Part shown: positions 36,267 through 45,863 of the stretch, piece after piece | Layout: each line of letters starts with the position of its first letter | Numbering within the stretch: position 1 is the first letter of the stretch | Assembly: GCA_028821455.1 (NCBI GenBank) | Contig: JAPPGE010000088.1 | Span: 90,857 to 140,862 of the forward strand | Source of the DNA: a bacterium | GTDB lineage: Bacteria; Pseudomonadota; Alphaproteobacteria; SP197 | Length of the DNA stretch: 50,006 bases | Direction of reading: 5' to 3' | Made by a program: the position numbers and the translations under genes | Notes under the pieces: generated by a model | Database searches by the model: none | Seen by the model: only the letters and a program-made list of their open reading frames with translations | Told to the model about the DNA's origin: nothing

Positions 36267-38348
36267 GTGACCCGCGATCCCCGTTACGACATCCTGTTCG
36301 AACCACTCGCCATAGGACCGGTCACCGCACCCAACAGATTCTACCAGGTGCCCCACTGCAACGGCATGGGCCGGGTCTATCCCAACGCCATGATCGGCAT
36401 GCGGGGCGCGAAGGCCGAGGGTGGCTGGGGAATCGTCTGCACTGAACAGTGCGACTTTCTGGCCAGCGGTGACGCCTCGCCCTACGCCGAGACGAACATG
36501 TGGGATGCCAGCGACGAGGTCTATCTGGGCCGCATGGTCGAGGAGGTGCACCGGTACGGCAGCCTCGCCGGCATCGAGCTCGTCCACAATGGGCACGACA
36601 CGCCGAATCTCTACAGCCGGGAGATCCCGATCGGACCGATGCACCGTCCGATGAACTGGAGCCTTGCGCCGATCCAGGCGCGTGCCATGGACCTTGCGGA
36701 CATCCGTGAGTACCGCCGCGCCCATCGACGGGCCGCCATCCGGGCCCGCGACATCGGCTTCGACATTGTCATCGTCTATGCCGGACACGACGGTACCGTG
36801 CCGAGCCACTTTCTGGCACGACGCCACAACCAGCGGACCGATGAATATGGCGGCAGCCTTGAGAACAGACTGCGCCTGTTCCGCGAGCTGCTCGAGGAAA
36901 CGCGGGAAGCCGTTGGCGACACCACCGGAGTCGTGGTTCGTTTTGCCGTTGACGAGATGATGGGACCGGACGGCCTCGAATGGCACGCCGAGGGTCGTGA
37001 GGCGGTCGAGATGATGGCCGAGCTCCCGGACCTGTGGGATGTCAACGTCAGCGACTGGTCGAATGATTCGAAAACGTCGCGGTTCGCGCCGGAGGGCTAC
37101 CAGGAGGATTATGTCGCCTTCGTGAAGCAGGTGACGACCAAACCGGTCTCCACGGTCGGACGCTACACGTCGCCCGATGCCATGGTCTCGGCAATCCGCC
37201 GCGGTATCGTCGATCTGATCGGCGCCGCACGGCCCTCGATTGCCGATCCGTTTCTGCCGAGGAAGGTCGAGGAGGGCCGCCTTGACGACATTCGCGAATG
37301 CATCGGCTGCAATGTCTGCATTGGCTGGACCCAGATGACCGCGCCGGCACGTTGCACCCAGAATCCGACCTTCAGCGAGGAATGGCGCAAATCCTGGCAT
37401 CCGGAAACCCTGCCGCCGGCAGAGTCGGACGCCCACCTGCTCGTCGTCGGCGCCGGACCCGCCGGACTAGAGGCGGCGCGGGCGGCCGGACTGCGGGGAT
37501 TTCGCGTCACACTGGCCGAGGCAGAGGAGGAACTCGGCGGGCGCGTCACTCGCGAGAGCCGACTGCCCGGGCTCGCTGCCTGGGCCCGGGTGCGCGACTA
37601 CCGGATGAGCCAGATCCAGCGCATGCCCAACGTCGACGTCTATCGCTCGAGTCGTCTCGGCGCAGACCAGATTCTCGAACTTGGAGCCGATCACGTGGCG
37701 ATTGCGACCGGAGCCACGTGGCGGCGCGATGGCTGCGGCCGGCGCCTCACCTCACCTGTTCCCGGGAGCGACGCGGCGCACGTCCTCACCCCCGACGACA
37801 TACTGGAAGGGCGCCGGCCACCGGAAGGCAGGGTGCTGCTGTTCGACGACGACCACTACTACATGGCCAGCGTGCTCGCGGAACTGTTGAGCACGGAAGG
37901 CTACGACGTGAGCCTTGCAACACCGATGGCGACGGTCGCCTCCTGGCTCGTCCACACCCTGGAACACGAGGCGAACCAGGAACGCCTTCATGAGGCCGGC
38001 GTGGACCTCCATGCCAACACGATCCTTCTCGCCGTGGAGACCGGTCAGGTGCTGCTTCATGACAGCCTGCGCCGCCGCGAGGTGACGCTGCCTGTCGACA
38101 GCGTCGTCATGGTGACGGCACGCCTGCCGGAAGACCGCCTCTACCATGAGGTCGTGCAGGCGCTCGACGGCTCGTCCGATACCGGCGTCCGCACCCTCAG
38201 CAGGATTGGCGATTGCCAGGCGCCGGGCATCATCGCCACCGCCGTCTACGAGGGTCATCGCTATGCCCGTGAACTCGGGACGGACGTCGACCCCGGCGAC
38301 GTTCCGTTCCGCCGCGAGCTCCATGTCATTGAACCTGCCATGACCTAG
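36267..38348 (+). CDS. Dimethylamine/trimethylamine dehydrogenase-family flavoprotein
   Basis: Iron-sulfur flavoprotein, 693 aa, co-linear with trimethylamine dehydrogenase: an old-yellow-enzyme barrel (about 1-380) and two nucleotide-binding domains (from HLLVVGAGPAGLEAARAAG). Cys31 in FYQVPHCNGMG is placed for the 6-S-cysteinyl FMN link. The [4Fe-4S] ligands are in CIGCNVCIGWTQMTAPARC. The residue matching Tyr60 of trimethylamine dehydrogenase is Gln61 (VCTEQCDF), the replacement found in dimethylamine dehydrogenase. Active-site Tyr and His occur in VIVYAGHDG. Family relatives also demethylate N-methylproline and histamine. The GTG start is fixed by GGGAGGA 7 nt upstream. Electrons normally go to an ETF, not encoded here. 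Confidence 0.9.
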   Translation: MTRDPRYDILFEPLAIGPVTAPNRFYQVPHCNGMGRVYPNAMIGMRGAKAEGGWGIVCTEQCDFLASGDASPYAETNMWDASDEVYLGRMVEEVHRYGSLAGIELVHNGHDTPNLYSREIPIGPMHRPMNWSLAPIQARAMDLADIREYRRAHRRAAIRARDIGFDIVIVYAGHDGTVPSHFLARRHNQRTDEYGGSLENRLRLFRELLEETREAVGDTTGVVVRFAVDEMMGPDGLEWHAEGREAVEMMAELPDLWDVNVSDWSNDSKTSRFAPEGYQEDYVAFVKQVTTKPVSTVGRYTSPDAMVSAIRRGIVDLIGAARPSIADPFLPRKVEEGRLDDIRECIGCNVCIGWTQMTAPARCTQNPTFSEEWRKSWHPETLPPAESDAHLLVVGAGPAGLEAARAAGLRGFRVTLAEAEEELGGRVTRESRLPGLAAWARVRDYRMSQIQRMPNVDVYRSSRLGADQILELGADHVAIATGATWRRDGCGRRLTSPVPGSDAAHVLTPDDILEGRRPPEGRVLLFDDDHYYMASVLAELLSTEGYDVSLATPMATVASWLVHTLEHEANQERLHEAGVDLHANTILLAVETGQVLLHDSLRRREVTLPVDSVVMVTARLPEDRLYHEVVQALDGSSDTGVRTLSRIGDCQAPGIIATAVYEGHRYARELGTDVDPGDVPFRRELHVIEPAMT

Positions 38349-38439
38349 CCGCCGTGACGGCTCCCCATGGCGTCACGGCGCAGGTGTGCCGAAGCGGCGA
38401 GGCCTGCCCGACCCGCGCTGTCCTGGCTTCCTGCCGGAA

Positions 38440-38461
38440 TTGACAACAATTTTGTTGTCAA
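38440..38461. promoter_or_regulatory. 22-bp perfect palindrome, GntR-like candidate operator
   Basis: TTGACAACAA-TT-TTGTTGTCAA, perfect 10-bp arms. The left end also reads TTGACA, a consensus -35, so a protein bound here would block or recruit polymerase. The half-site TTGT/ACAA resembles FadR/GntR-family operators. No GntR gene is in the window. Being AT-rich, it is unlike a terminator. Confidence 0.6.
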
Positions 38462-38473
38462 CGCTTTCGTTGA
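38458..38473. promoter_or_regulatory. Second dyad TCAAC-N6-GTTGA (also at 15714-15729)
   Basis: TCAACG-CTTT-CGTTGA, overlapping the 22-bp palindrome by 4 bp and followed by CTTTC-GTT-GAAAG (38464-38476). The core TCAAC-N6-GTTGA has the same half-sites and spacing as the dyad upstream of the second ABC operon, suggesting one regulator for both. Confidence 0.45.
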
Positions 38474-38668
38474 AAGGCCGCCCGCCGATCCAATGCATCC
38501 GTGCCAGTGTCTGCGTGTGTCCGCCTTTCGGCGTACAGGGCAGGCCCATCGAAGCGAACGAACCAGCCCCTGCGGTTGCCTCATCAGCAGGCATCAGACA
38601 TCATTGGGGGAGCATGCCGTCTGGGGAGGATGGCCGCACAAAAGCAGAACACGACATGGGAGAGAGAC

Positions 38669-39832
38669 ATGGCATTCGGTCCGCTGATGGAAACGACGAG
38701 ATTTCACGATCTTCTTTGTGAGGGACGGCTGAGTCGACGCCAGGCACACCGTGTCATGGCATCCTTTGGCGTCGGCACCGCTGTCGTGTCAACGATGGGA
38801 GGCGGCGCCCTTGCCGAGACGACGGACGATCATCCGGTATTTTTCACCTGGGTCGGCTACGACGCGCCCGAGTTCATGGTCCACTACATTGCGAAGTATG
38901 GCTCGGAGCCGATCTACACATTCTTCGCCGACGAGGACGAAGCCTTTGCCAAGATGAGGGCCGGCTTCAATCCCCACGTGACCTATCCGTGCGGTCCGTC
39001 CCTCAAGCTCTGGAACGATGCCGGTCTGCTGGCGCCCATTGACACCTCGCTTCTGAGCAACTGGCCGGACGTGTTCGAGGTCTTCAAGAACGCCCCCAAC
39101 TCGGTGGTTGACGGCGAACGGCTCTACGTTCCGGAGGACTGGGGGCAAACCTCGTTCATTGTTCGCACGGACCTGGCGCCCGAGTACGCGGATCCGGCAA
39201 ATCAGACCTGGAAGGCCCTGTGGGACGAGAAGTACGCCGGCCGCATTTCCATATCGGACTATTCCTACGAGGCCTTTGCGATCGCGGCTCTCACCCTGGG
39301 TCTGGATCCCTGGAACATGAGCGAATCGGAACGCATCCAGTGCGAGGACGCGCTGAGGGAGCAGATACCTCTCAACCGCCTGTACACGACGTCGCACACC
39401 GAGCAGGCTCAGGCGCTTGCTTCCGGCGAACTCGTCATTGCGACCGGAACCAATGGTCTCCTTTCGGAGCTCAACGAGCAGGCCCAGCAAACTGACATGG
39501 AATTCGCCTTCGCGACGCCGATAGAGGGGGCCCTGACGTGGCATTGCGGACTGTGCATTCACCCGGCAGCGATCGAGGATGGATTCTACGAAAGAAGCCA
39601 CGACATCATCGATTCGTTCATCTCACCGGAAGCAGGCGCATACGAGATTTCCAACTGGTACTACGGTCACTCCAACGCAAGATCGTATGACGGCTTTGAC
39701 GAGGAATTCCTGCGTTCAATCGGTCAGTCCAAGAATGTCGAGGAGTTTCTGGAGGGCACCGCTTTCCAGCAGACCATGAACGAGCCGGAAGTCCTTGCCT
39801 TGCGCTGGGAGGAGCTGAAGGCCGGCTTCTGA
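38669..39832 (+). CDS. PotD-like extracellular substrate-binding protein (orphan), copy 2
   Basis: Periplasmic binding protein, 387 aa, with a Tat-type signal (RLSRRQAHRVMASFGVGTA, Arg23-Arg24, likely cleaved after ALA at 49). Mature segments FFTWVGYDAPEF, FFADEDEAFAKMRAGF, LAPIDTSLLSNWPDVFE and DLAPEYADPANQTWKALWD parallel the protein at 25805. The ATG at 38669 is selected for GGGAGAGAG 3-10 nt upstream. No cognate permease or ATPase is adjacent. Downstream of a strong palindromic operator, so expression is probably substrate-controlled. The ligand is likely a cationic amine. Confidence 0.88.
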   Translation: MAFGPLMETTRFHDLLCEGRLSRRQAHRVMASFGVGTAVVSTMGGGALAETTDDHPVFFTWVGYDAPEFMVHYIAKYGSEPIYTFFADEDEAFAKMRAGFNPHVTYPCGPSLKLWNDAGLLAPIDTSLLSNWPDVFEVFKNAPNSVVDGERLYVPEDWGQTSFIVRTDLAPEYADPANQTWKALWDEKYAGRISISDYSYEAFAIAALTLGLDPWNMSESERIQCEDALREQIPLNRLYTTSHTEQAQALASGELVIATGTNGLLSELNEQAQQTDMEFAFATPIEGALTWHCGLCIHPAAIEDGFYERSHDIIDSFISPEAGAYEISNWYYGHSNARSYDGFDEEFLRSIGQSKNVEEFLEGTAFQQTMNEPEVLALRWEELKAGF

Positions 39833-39840
39833 ACGAAGGC

Positions 39841-39874
39841 GACCGCTCCTGTTACGGGAAGCGGTCCCGCTTCC
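39841..39874 (+). terminator. Overlapping hairpins after the PotD-like gene
   Basis: Two mutually exclusive stems: GACCGCT (39841-39847) with AGCGGTC (39860-39866), and GGAAGCG (39857-39863) with CGCTTCC (39868-39874) around a 4-nt loop. They start 8 bp after the stop codon. There is no T-tract; a role in 3'-end protection or termination is inferred. Confidence 0.4.
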
Positions 39875-39985
39875 GCTGGTGCCGTGACACGTTTCTGGAG
39901 TCCGGACGAGTAACCGCAAAGGGCATCGATCACCCCGATGGCGTCCGGCGGTCGTGTTGCGAGGTGACCCGCTCGCAGCGACACG

Positions 39986-40866
39986 TCATGAAGGGCTGGC
40001 CAGCCGCTGCGCCACATCCCGCCTCGCCGCGCGTTCGGCCCTGAGAATGCCGTCGATGAGCGTGTGCGTCAGGGGATCGGCGATGGCGTCGAGCGTCGCC
40101 AGACCGGCTTCGAGTTCGGCGATGATGACGTCGTGGACATCGAGGGCTGTCCGCCCGGCGGCGTCAGGCCCGCTTCCCATGCTGAGGCGGCCATGGCGGC
40201 GATGGTCCGGCAGGCCACCGAGATCGAGCAGGCGCTCGAGGAGCGCCTCGGCCCGGGCCATGGCCTCGAGGGCGGCGACCAGTTCGCGTTTCGCAGCCTC
40301 CTTTCTGCCGCCGCAACCAAACACGAGGCTATAGAGGAAGATCTGGCTGACCGCGGCGACGAGTGGACGAAGAGCACGGTTGAGCGCCTCGAGCGCGAGC
40401 GGCCGGGCACCCGGCTTGGGCAGCAGGTGCTTGGCATGACGTGTGCCTTCCGATGGCTCTTCGCACCACGCCCGAAGCCTTGCGGCGTGCGCCTCCTCGC
40501 TGGCCACGATCTCGTTCATCAGCGACCGCAGGGCGCCACTCGGGAGCGTCCTGGCCACATCCGACGCGGTCGCGGCACAACGTTCCGCCTGAGCGGCATC
40601 GGCGGCAAGGACCGTCATGGAGTCGCATCCGATGACAAGATCCGACGCCGGCTTGTCGTCCAGGCGGATGCCACACGCCGCCATGGTCTCGACCAGAGAT
40701 GACGCCTGGCGCATCTGCTGCATCCAGTGGTCATTGGACTCCATGGCTTTCGAGTGACCCCAGGCCCGAAGCATGCGGGAATGGAAGAACGACTGGTTGA
40801 TGGAGTCGATCAGGACGGCAAGCAGGACCCCGGGCATCTGCCCGGCACAGTGGGACCGGCCTGCCG

Positions 40867-40870
<4 letters not shown>
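39986..40870 (-). CDS. Tandem bacterioferritin-like protein with degenerate ferroxidase sites
   Basis: A 294-aa protein that reads as two fused bacterioferritin four-helix bundles. Domain 1 (about 13-138): LIDSINQSFFHSRMLRAWG matches Bfr helix A, HWMQQMRQASSLVETM helix B, and NEIVASEEAHAARLRAW helix D. Domain 2 (about 163-292): ALLERLLDLGGLPDHRRHGRLSMG matches the Bfr stretch [21 protein letters not shown]. Of the ferroxidase ligands only Glu125/His128 remain in domain 1 (Glu51 and His54 equivalents are Gln), and mainly Glu252 in domain 2 (His54 equivalent is Arg). The position of haem ligand Met52 is Met in both (Met53, Met204). The GTG start overlaps the glnS stop (GTGA). Function unknown. 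Confidence 0.7.
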
Positions 40871-42555
<1,685 letters not shown>

Positions 42556-42680
42556 GGCGCGACACTCCTGCGACAACGGTCTACGGTCTGCTGTGTGCCA
42601 AAATCACCCGGTCTTGCCAACCCCGATCAATCGGCGGCGTATTCGGCCATCACCCGCCGGCCTTCGAGACAACGTGGCTG

Positions 42681-43343
42681 TCAGGTCTCTGCCACGTCAG
42701 GCTGGTGGCATTCAAGGCTCATCAGAAGGGTCCTCGCCGTGGCGAGGTCTTCCGGTGTGTTGATGTTGAAGAAGGGGTCCACCGGATTGTCGCTGAACGA
42801 CGCCTCGGCCACCCGGTAACGACCGGTCCAGGAGTCGATCTTGCGCACGCCCTCCATGATCAATGCCTGACGCAGTTCGTTCCGCAGGTGGACGGGCCAC
42901 AGGCCAACAACAGGGTGGCGCCTGCCGGCGGACGCCGCACAGGCCATGTCGGCGCCTGAGGTCTTCACCGCTGCAAAAAGCCTCTCGACAAGGTCGACGG
43001 GCAGGAACGGCGTGTCCGTGGGCACGGTGACGATCCAGTGCAGGCCTGGCACGTTGGCGAAGGTCCAGTCGAGTCCGGCTAGCACGCCGGCAAGCGGACC
43101 GGGGCGCCCCGGCAGCATGTCGGGCGCCAGCGAGAACACGGACGAATCGAAGCGCGAGACGTCATCATTGACGTTGACCGCCACCATGCGCACCTGCGGA
43201 CGCAAGCGGGCGATCACATGATCGAGAATGCTACGGCCCCCGAGGTCCAGCATGCCCTTGTCCCCGCCACCCATGCGTCGCGCCAATCCGCCGGCGAGCA
43301 CCGTTCCGGCCACGTCGTTCCGCAACGCCGACACCTCCGTCAC
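42681..43343 (-). CDS. mobA: Molybdenum cofactor guanylyltransferase MobA
   Basis: Attaches GMP to molybdopterin to make the MGD cofactor needed by DMSO-reductase-family enzymes such as FdsA and the oxidoreductase at 46900. The 220-aa protein has the nucleotidyltransferase loop LAGGLARRMGGGDKG (16-30), PGRPGPLAGVLAGLDW, and VPTDTPFLPVDLV with the metal-binding Asp. The GTG start at 43343 overlaps the fdhD stop (GTGA). Last gene of the GMC-fdhD-mobA operon. Confidence 0.92.
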   Translation of the reverse strand: MTEVSALRNDVAGTVLAGGLARRMGGGDKGMLDLGGRSILDHVIARLRPQVRMVAVNVNDDVSRFDSSVFSLAPDMLPGRPGPLAGVLAGLDWTFANVPGLHWIVTVPTDTPFLPVDLVERLFAAVKTSGADMACAASAGRRHPVVGLWPVHLRNELRQALIMEGVRKIDSWTGRYRVAEASFSDNPVDPFFNINTPEDLATARTLLMSLECHQPDVAET

Positions 43344-44188
43344 CCCTCTTGCGACTCCGGAACGCAGGGGTCGTCCCAGCACACGCGATGTGCGCCTGCG
43401 GCCACCATGAACCGGCGGCCACGCAGGCGGCCGATGAGTGTCATGTCCACCTGGCGGGCGAGTTCGACGCCCCAGGCCGTGAACCCCGAACGGGAGATCA
43501 GGACGGGAATGTTCATTCGTGCCGTCTTGATCACCATCTCGCTGGTGAGGCGACCGGTTGTGTAAAAGATCTTGCCGGCGGCCGGAATGTTCTCGATGGC
43601 CATGTAGCCGGCAATCTTGTCGACGGCATTGTGCCTGCCGACATCCTCCATGTAGACCAGCGGGCGGTCACCTTCACAGAGCACACAACCATGGATGGCG
43701 CCTGCCTTGAGGTAGAGACTCGGCGTCGCCGTGATCGTTTTCGTGAGCGCGTGGAGCCATCGGGTGCGAACCACCGCGTTCCTGTCCAGATTGACCGACT
43801 CGATCTCGTCCATGAGATCGCCAAAGACGGTTCCCTGCGCACATCCCGACGTCAGCGTGCGCTTCCGAAGCTTCTCCTCGTAATCGGTCTGCCGACGGGT
43901 GCGCACGACCAGCGTGGCAATCTCCTCATCATGGTCGATTCCGGTGACCTCGTCGATTCCAGCCAGCATCCCCTGGTTCAGCAGGTATCCCAGGGCAAGG
44001 TAGTCCGGAAAATCCCCGATCGTCATCATGGTGACGATTTCCTGATCATTGAGATACAGCGTCAACGGGGTCTCCACGGTCACGGCCCGATCGACCCGGT
44101 TGCCGTCCTGGTCGATACCGGACACCGAACGCGTCAGGCGCGAATCGTCGGGATTCGGCCTCAAGAGATAGTGCGTGCCTTCCGTCAT
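43340..44188 (-). CDS. fdhD: Formate dehydrogenase accessory sulfurtransferase FdhD
   Basis: Transfers sulfur to the Mo/W-bis-MGD centre of formate dehydrogenase, 282 aa. Landmarks: VETPLTLYLNDQEIVTMM, GYLLNQGM, the cysteine loop TLTSGCAQGTVFGD, GAIHGCVLCEGDRPLVYMEDVGRHNAVDKI and FYTTGRLTSEMVIK. The sulfur-carrying Cys116 is present, but the second cysteine of the CxxC loop of E. coli FdhD is Gly119 here, a variation that may be lineage-specific. ATG overlaps the GMC oxidoreductase stop (ATGA). Located 19 kb from the fds genes it presumably serves. Confidence 0.93.
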   Translation of the reverse strand: MTEGTHYLLRPNPDDSRLTRSVSGIDQDGNRVDRAVTVETPLTLYLNDQEIVTMMTIGDFPDYLALGYLLNQGMLAGIDEVTGIDHDEEIATLVVRTRRQTDYEEKLRKRTLTSGCAQGTVFGDLMDEIESVNLDRNAVVRTRWLHALTKTITATPSLYLKAGAIHGCVLCEGDRPLVYMEDVGRHNAVDKIAGYMAIENIPAAGKIFYTTGRLTSEMVIKTARMNIPVLISRSGFTAWGVELARQVDMTLIGRLRGRRFMVAAGAHRVCWDDPCVPESQEG

Positions 44189-45840
44189 GGGCCGTGTTCG
44201 GCGGCTGCCTCGCGTCGCGGCAGAGGGGTGTGACCACGTATCATGTCCGCCGCCTTTTCGGCAATCATGACCGTTGGCGCATTGGTGTTTCCTGTCACGA
44301 TTATCGGCATCACCGATGCATCGACCACCCTGAGACCATCGACGCCGCGCACCTTCAGCTGATCGTCGACAACCGCCATCGGGTCGCCAGACGCCCCCAT
44401 CTTGCAGGTTCCCGACGCATGATATCCCGACAGGGCGCCACGGGCGACCGCCGCAAGAATGTCGTCATCGGTCGAGACATGCTCCCCGGGATCCATTTCG
44501 CCTCCGCGATAGGGAGCCAGTGCCGGTTGGTGCGCAATGTCGCGCGCCCACCTGACCGCATCAACGAAGTCCCGCCGGTCCTCACCTTCGGCAAGGTAGT
44601 TCGGTTCGATGACGGGGTGGTCCTCGGGGTCGGCGCTCTTCAACCTGATGTGGCCGCGCGAGAGCGGGTGCATCTGGTTCACATCGAACTGGAAACCGTC
44701 GACGGCGGTCTTCGATCCGTAACCCCGACCTTCAGCGATGACCATCGGCGTGAAGAAGACCTGGAATCGGGGAAAGTCGGGCGCTTCCGCGCCACCTTTG
44801 GAAAAGGCGCCAGCCGACCAGAAGGGATGGGCCCCCGGTCCCGCCCGTCCGCCGCTGGCAAACCACGAGGCGCCGAGCATGAGAGCCATCATCGGCCGAG
44901 CCCAGCGGGCCTGCGTTGCGCGCGGTTGCCGACAGTGGAACCGAACCGGAATGTTGAGATGGTCCTGCAGGTTTTCCCCTACTCCGGGACTCTCGACTCT
45001 CACTTCGATGCCGTGCCGGCGCAGGTGGTCCGCCGGTCCGATGCCCGACAGCATGAGGAGTTGTGGCGAACCGATGGCACCCTGACAGACGATCACCTCG
45101 CGGGAGGCATGGACTTCTTCCGCGGCGGACCGCCGCCGGTAGCGCACACCTTTGGCACGATGTCCCTCGATCACGAGGGACGTGACCAGACATTCGGTGC
45201 GGACCTCCAGGTTTGGCCGGGATCCGGCGGGCCCGAGATAGCATCTCGAGACGCTGGAGCGCCGGCCATCGCGAACGGTCACATCGAGCAGGCCGGCACC
45301 GACCTGGCTTGCCCCGTTGAAATCCGGATTGGCCGGCAATCCTGACTGCAGGCAGGCCTCGATGAAGGCGTGGTCGATCGGCAGCGGGCGTCCCGCCTGC
45401 CCGGTCAGCAAGGGCCCGGACTCGCCGCGCCAGTGATCGCCGCCACCCTCCCTGCTTTCCGCCTTTCGAAAGTAGGGCAGCACATCTGCCCAGGCCCAGC
45501 CCCCGAGGCCGAGCTGTCTCCATCGATCATAGTCGGCGGCATTGCCGCGTATGTAGATCATGCCGTTGATGGCGCTCGAACCCCCGAGCCCGCGCCCCCG
45601 GGGCCAGTGGATCCGGCGGCCGGCGAGATGCGTCTGGGGTTCAGTCAGGTAGCACCAGTCGAAGCGCGGGTTGCCGACGGCGAACACATTGGCTGCCGGC
45701 ATGGCGACACGAAAATCCCGGTTCGCGCTGCCGGCCTCGAGGAGAAGGACGCGGCAGAGCCGCTCCTCGCTCAGACGCGCGGCGAGGACAGACCCGGCCG
45801 ATCCCCCGCCAACGATGATGAAATCGAAGACCTCGGCCAC
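44185..45840 (-). CDS. GMC-family FAD oxidoreductase (choline dehydrogenase-like)
   Basis: FAD-dependent alcohol/amino-alcohol dehydrogenase, 551 aa. FDFIIVGGGSAGSVLAARLSE is the FAD-binding fold, HWPRGRGLGGSSAINGMIYIRG is GMC signature 1, and GAIGSPQLLMLSGIGP is signature 2. The catalytic pair is His474 (SGYHASGTCKMG) and Asn520 (GNTNAPTVMIAE). The GTG at 45840 starts the conserved sequence; the longer frame upstream has no similarity and the ribosome site is weak. It is coupled to fdhD and mobA by overlaps, which is odd since it needs no molybdenum. The substrate could be choline or another alcohol; family membership does not decide this. Confidence 0.88.
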   Translation of the reverse strand: MAEVFDFIIVGGGSAGSVLAARLSEERLCRVLLLEAGSANRDFRVAMPAANVFAVGNPRFDWCYLTEPQTHLAGRRIHWPRGRGLGGSSAINGMIYIRGNAADYDRWRQLGLGGWAWADVLPYFRKAESREGGGDHWRGESGPLLTGQAGRPLPIDHAFIEACLQSGLPANPDFNGASQVGAGLLDVTVRDGRRSSVSRCYLGPAGSRPNLEVRTECLVTSLVIEGHRAKGVRYRRRSAAEEVHASREVIVCQGAIGSPQLLMLSGIGPADHLRRHGIEVRVESPGVGENLQDHLNIPVRFHCRQPRATQARWARPMMALMLGASWFASGGRAGPGAHPFWSAGAFSKGGAEAPDFPRFQVFFTPMVIAEGRGYGSKTAVDGFQFDVNQMHPLSRGHIRLKSADPEDHPVIEPNYLAEGEDRRDFVDAVRWARDIAHQPALAPYRGGEMDPGEHVSTDDDILAAVARGALSGYHASGTCKMGASGDPMAVVDDQLKVRGVDGLRVVDASVMPIIVTGNTNAPTVMIAEKAADMIRGHTPLPRREAAAEHGP

Positions 45841-45863
45841 CGATGTCTGCCGCTCGTCACGGC

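Larger units (their letters stand above)
38349..38668. other. Intergenic region with nested palindromes upstream of an orphan binding protein
   Basis: 320 bp between the dehydrogenase-family gene and the PotD-like gene. No coding sequence is supported. An AT-rich island at 38440-38476 inside GC-rich sequence carries three overlapping inverted repeats (listed separately in part). The ribosome site GGGAGAGAG ends just before ATG 38669. The -10 element is not obvious; a TTGAAA at 38470-38475 could serve as -35. Confidence 0.6.
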
